Source of the DNA: Mesorhizobium loti CJ3sym
Lineage (GTDB): Bacteria; Pseudomonadota; Alphaproteobacteria; Rhizobiales; Rhizobiaceae
Assembly: GCF_000472785.1 (NCBI RefSeq)
Contig: NZ_AXAL01000010.1
Location: 1-64,000 of the forward strand
Length of the DNA: 64,000 nt
Direction of reading: 5' to 3'
In this document: one piece after another, positions 62,353 through 64,000 of the stretch
Numbering within the stretch: the stretch's first letter is position 1
Layout of the letters: every line of letters begins with the position of its first letter
Notes under the pieces: generated by a model
Database searches by the model: none
What the model was told of the DNA's origin: nothing
The model's input: only the letters and a program-made list of their open reading frames with translations
Made by a program: the position numbers and the translations under genes

Positions 62353-63320
62353 CAGCATGGAAAGAAAGCGCGGGCGGCGAACGCGCCTTGACGATCCTGC
62401 GCAGCCGGCCGTTCCTCACCGTTGCCATCGTCGCCGCGGTCTGGATCGTGGCGAGCTTCGTATCACGCGGCTTCGGCGCCTACGGCCATTTGCGCTACCT
62501 AGTCGAACTGGGTGCCGTCATCGGCCTGGTCGCCGCGGGCCAGACCTTCGTGGTGATCGCCGGCGGCATTGACCTTTCGGTCGCGGCTATTGTCACGGTC
62601 AGCGCCGTCAGCCTGCCGCTGCTGTCATGGCAGGCGGATCCGACCGGCATCACCGCCATCCTCGCCGTTCTCGTGCTGACGACGGCAATCGGTCTGGTCA
62701 ACGGGCTGGGCGTCGCGCTGCTGCGCGTCCACCCGATGATCATGACACTGGCCATGGCGACGTTCCTGCAAGGCCTGCTGATCATTATCGCCGGCGGCAG
62801 CGCGGTGACCGCCGAGAACCCGTTGGTTCACTGGCTCGGCAATGCGCGGCCGGTCGGCATCCCGGCCGGCGTGCTGTTGTGGGTGGCTGTCTCCGTGATC
62901 GTGTTGACCATGATGCACGCCACCTCCTTCGGCGCTCGGATATTCGCCATGGGCGCCAATCCGCTTGCCGCGTCCCTGTCCGGCGTTCCGGTCGCTTCGA
63001 CGACGCTCGCGGTCTATGGCATCAGCGGCTCCTGTTCGGGGCTTGCCGGCGTGCTGGTGCTGGGCATGAACGGACAGGGCTATGTCGGGATCGGCGATCC
63101 CTATTTGCTCGCCTCGATTGCCGCCGTGGTGCTCGGCGGCACCTCCATCCTCGGCGGGCTCGGCACCTATGCCGGCACCATCCCCGGCGCGATCCTGCTG
63201 GTCACCATCACCGCGCTGATCACCGTGGTCAATGCATCGCCCGGCTGGCGCAGCATCCTGTTCGGCTCGCTGATCCTGGGTCTGCTGCTTCTCTCAGGCC
63301 GGGAGCAGGCGCGCCGATGA
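62349..63320 (+). CDS. Sugar ABC transporter permease 2
   Basis: Protein of 323 aa of the same family as its neighbour (VIAGGIDLSVAAIVTVSAV, FGARIFAMGANPLAASLSGV, VVLGGTSILGGLGTYAGTI). The pair forms the heterodimeric membrane channel. The end overlaps the convergent amidohydrolase gene by 27 nt. Confidence 0.92.
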   Translation: MTAWKESAGGERALTILRSRPFLTVAIVAAVWIVASFVSRGFGAYGHLRYLVELGAVIGLVAAGQTFVVIAGGIDLSVAAIVTVSAVSLPLLSWQADPTGITAILAVLVLTTAIGLVNGLGVALLRVHPMIMTLAMATFLQGLLIIIAGGSAVTAENPLVHWLGNARPVGIPAGVLLWVAVSVIVLTMMHATSFGARIFAMGANPLAASLSGVPVASTTLAVYGISGSCSGLAGVLVLGMNGQGYVGIGDPYLLASIAAVVLGGTSILGGLGTYAGTIPGAILLVTITALITVVNASPGWRSILFGSLILGLLLLSGREQARR

Positions 63321-64000
63321 CACATCGTCCAGCCGGTAGATGCGTTTTGCATTGCCGAAGAACAGCGCCGCCTGCTCGTCCGCGGAAAAGTCCACCACAA
63401 TGGCTTTAAAGCCGTCGTATATTTCATCGAACGACGCATGCAGGCCGGCGACCGGAAAATCGCTGCCGAACATGGCGCGCCCCGTGCCGAAACAGTCGAT
63501 GCAATGCAGGACGACCGGCCGCAGGCTGTCGAGCGTCCAGTCATGATCGTAGGCGACCAGATCCGATATCTTGACGGCGACGTTGTCGCATTGCGACAAC
63601 AGCCGCAACCCGTCGCGCCACGCCTGCATGCCGTCGACGTCGCGGTCGATCGGACTGCCGCAATGGTTGAGCACGAATTGCTGATCGGGGAAGGCGGCGG
63701 CGAGTCGCGCCGCGTCGCCGAGCTGGCGCGGGAACACCATCAGGTCGAAGGCGAGCCGGTGAGCTCCAAGCAAGGCCAGACCGGCGCGCCATGCCGGCTC
63801 GTCCATGATGCCGTCGCGGACGGCGAAGCGCCTGGCGGGATTGGGGTCCCAGCTCAATATGTCGCGCACGCCGACGACGCGTTCGAAGGCGGCATGCGCC
63901 TCGATCAGTGCTCCTGTGCCGTGGCCAGCCAGTGGCACGTGAACGACATAACGAGCGGCGATGCACCGCGATTTGTCGAGTGTTTCAAGCCACTGCGTTT
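63294..64000 (-). CDS. Amidohydrolase-family (TIM barrel) protein, 5' end outside window
   Basis: The frame is open to the right edge, so the N-terminus is missing; 235 codons are visible. The visible part begins TQWLETLDKSRCIAARYVVH. Metal- and active-site-like motifs of the amidohydrolase_2 group are present: FVLNHCGSPIDRD, VAVKISDLV and AMFGSDFPVAGL. Related enzymes hydrolyse sugar lactones such as L-fuconolactone. With the adjacent sugar transporter it probably belongs to a catabolic pathway, but the substrate is not known. Confidence 0.82.
   Translation of the reverse strand, partial: TQWLETLDKSRCIAARYVVHVPLAGHGTGALIEAHAAFERVVGVRDILSWDPNPARRFAVRDGIMDEPAWRAGLALLGAHRLAFDLMVFPRQLGDAARLAAAFPDQQFVLNHCGSPIDRDVDGMQAWRDGLRLLSQCDNVAVKISDLVAYDHDWTLDSLRPVVLHCIDCFGTGRAMFGSDFPVAGLHASFDEIYDGFKAIVVDFSADEQAALFFGNAKRIYRLDDVSSARLLPA

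Overview
This window looks like chromosomal DNA of an alphaproteobacterium of the order Hyphomicrobiales, most likely Mesorhizobium or a close relative. The evidence is the high GC content, the RHH_4-type ribbon-helix-helix protein, a typical rhizobial intergenic palindrome at 16056-16098, the gene order of the type VI secretion (T6SS) operon, and the ribose-type ABC transporter behind an IclR regulator. The genus is an inference. No rRNA, tRNA, CRISPR array or insertion sequence was seen.

Region 1 (1-8.2 kb) is a Lap-type adhesion system. The N-terminal part of a large VCBS-repeat adhesin runs off the left edge. Divergent to it is a LapG-like periplasmic cysteine protease. An operon on the minus strand encodes a TolC-type outer membrane protein, a LapB-like type I secretion ATPase, an HlyD-type adaptor and a ribbon-helix-helix protein. 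Together they would export, anchor and release the adhesin.

Region 2 (9.3-30.8 kb) is an envelope and T6SS accessory block. It has three exported caspase-fold proteins with different C-terminal modules (Sel1 repeats, a CxxCH module, a peptidoglycan-binding-like domain). Between them lie a small lipoprotein, a YceI-OmpA fusion, an OmpA-like protein and a DUF6931-like protein. Next come an M23 plus transglycosylase-like wall hydrolase, a DUF1036 protein, a PpkA-type kinase, a PP2C phosphatase, and a first set of TssM, TssL and FHA/TagH proteins that has no TssK, sheath or baseplate genes beside it.

Region 3 (31-57.4 kb) is the complete T6SS. A plus-strand group holds vgrG, a DUF6484 gene and a short TIGR02270-like gene. 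A 20-kb minus-strand operon runs tssA-B-C-D(hcp)-E-F-G-tagH-tssJ-K-L-M-tagF and ends with a DUF2169 gene, a degenerate ketosynthase-like gene, a DUF4150 PAAR-like candidate effector and its probable immunity gene. tssH (clpV) is divergent from tssA. The window therefore holds two tssM, two tssL and two tagH genes for a single sheath and baseplate. Kinase, phosphatase, FHA proteins and TagF make up a threonine-phosphorylation control pathway.

Region 4 (57.8-64 kb) is a sugar-uptake locus: an IclR regulator divergent from a substrate-binding protein, a double-ATPase protein and two permeases, followed by a convergent amidohydrolase cut by the right edge. A strong palindrome at 58650-58691 is the probable IclR operator.

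Two related direct repeats of about 128 bp (8887-9013 and 57483-57611) bracket regions 2 and 3 almost exactly. The most interesting candidate for an undescribed system is the caspase, wall-hydrolase and second TssM/TssL/TagH block between them.
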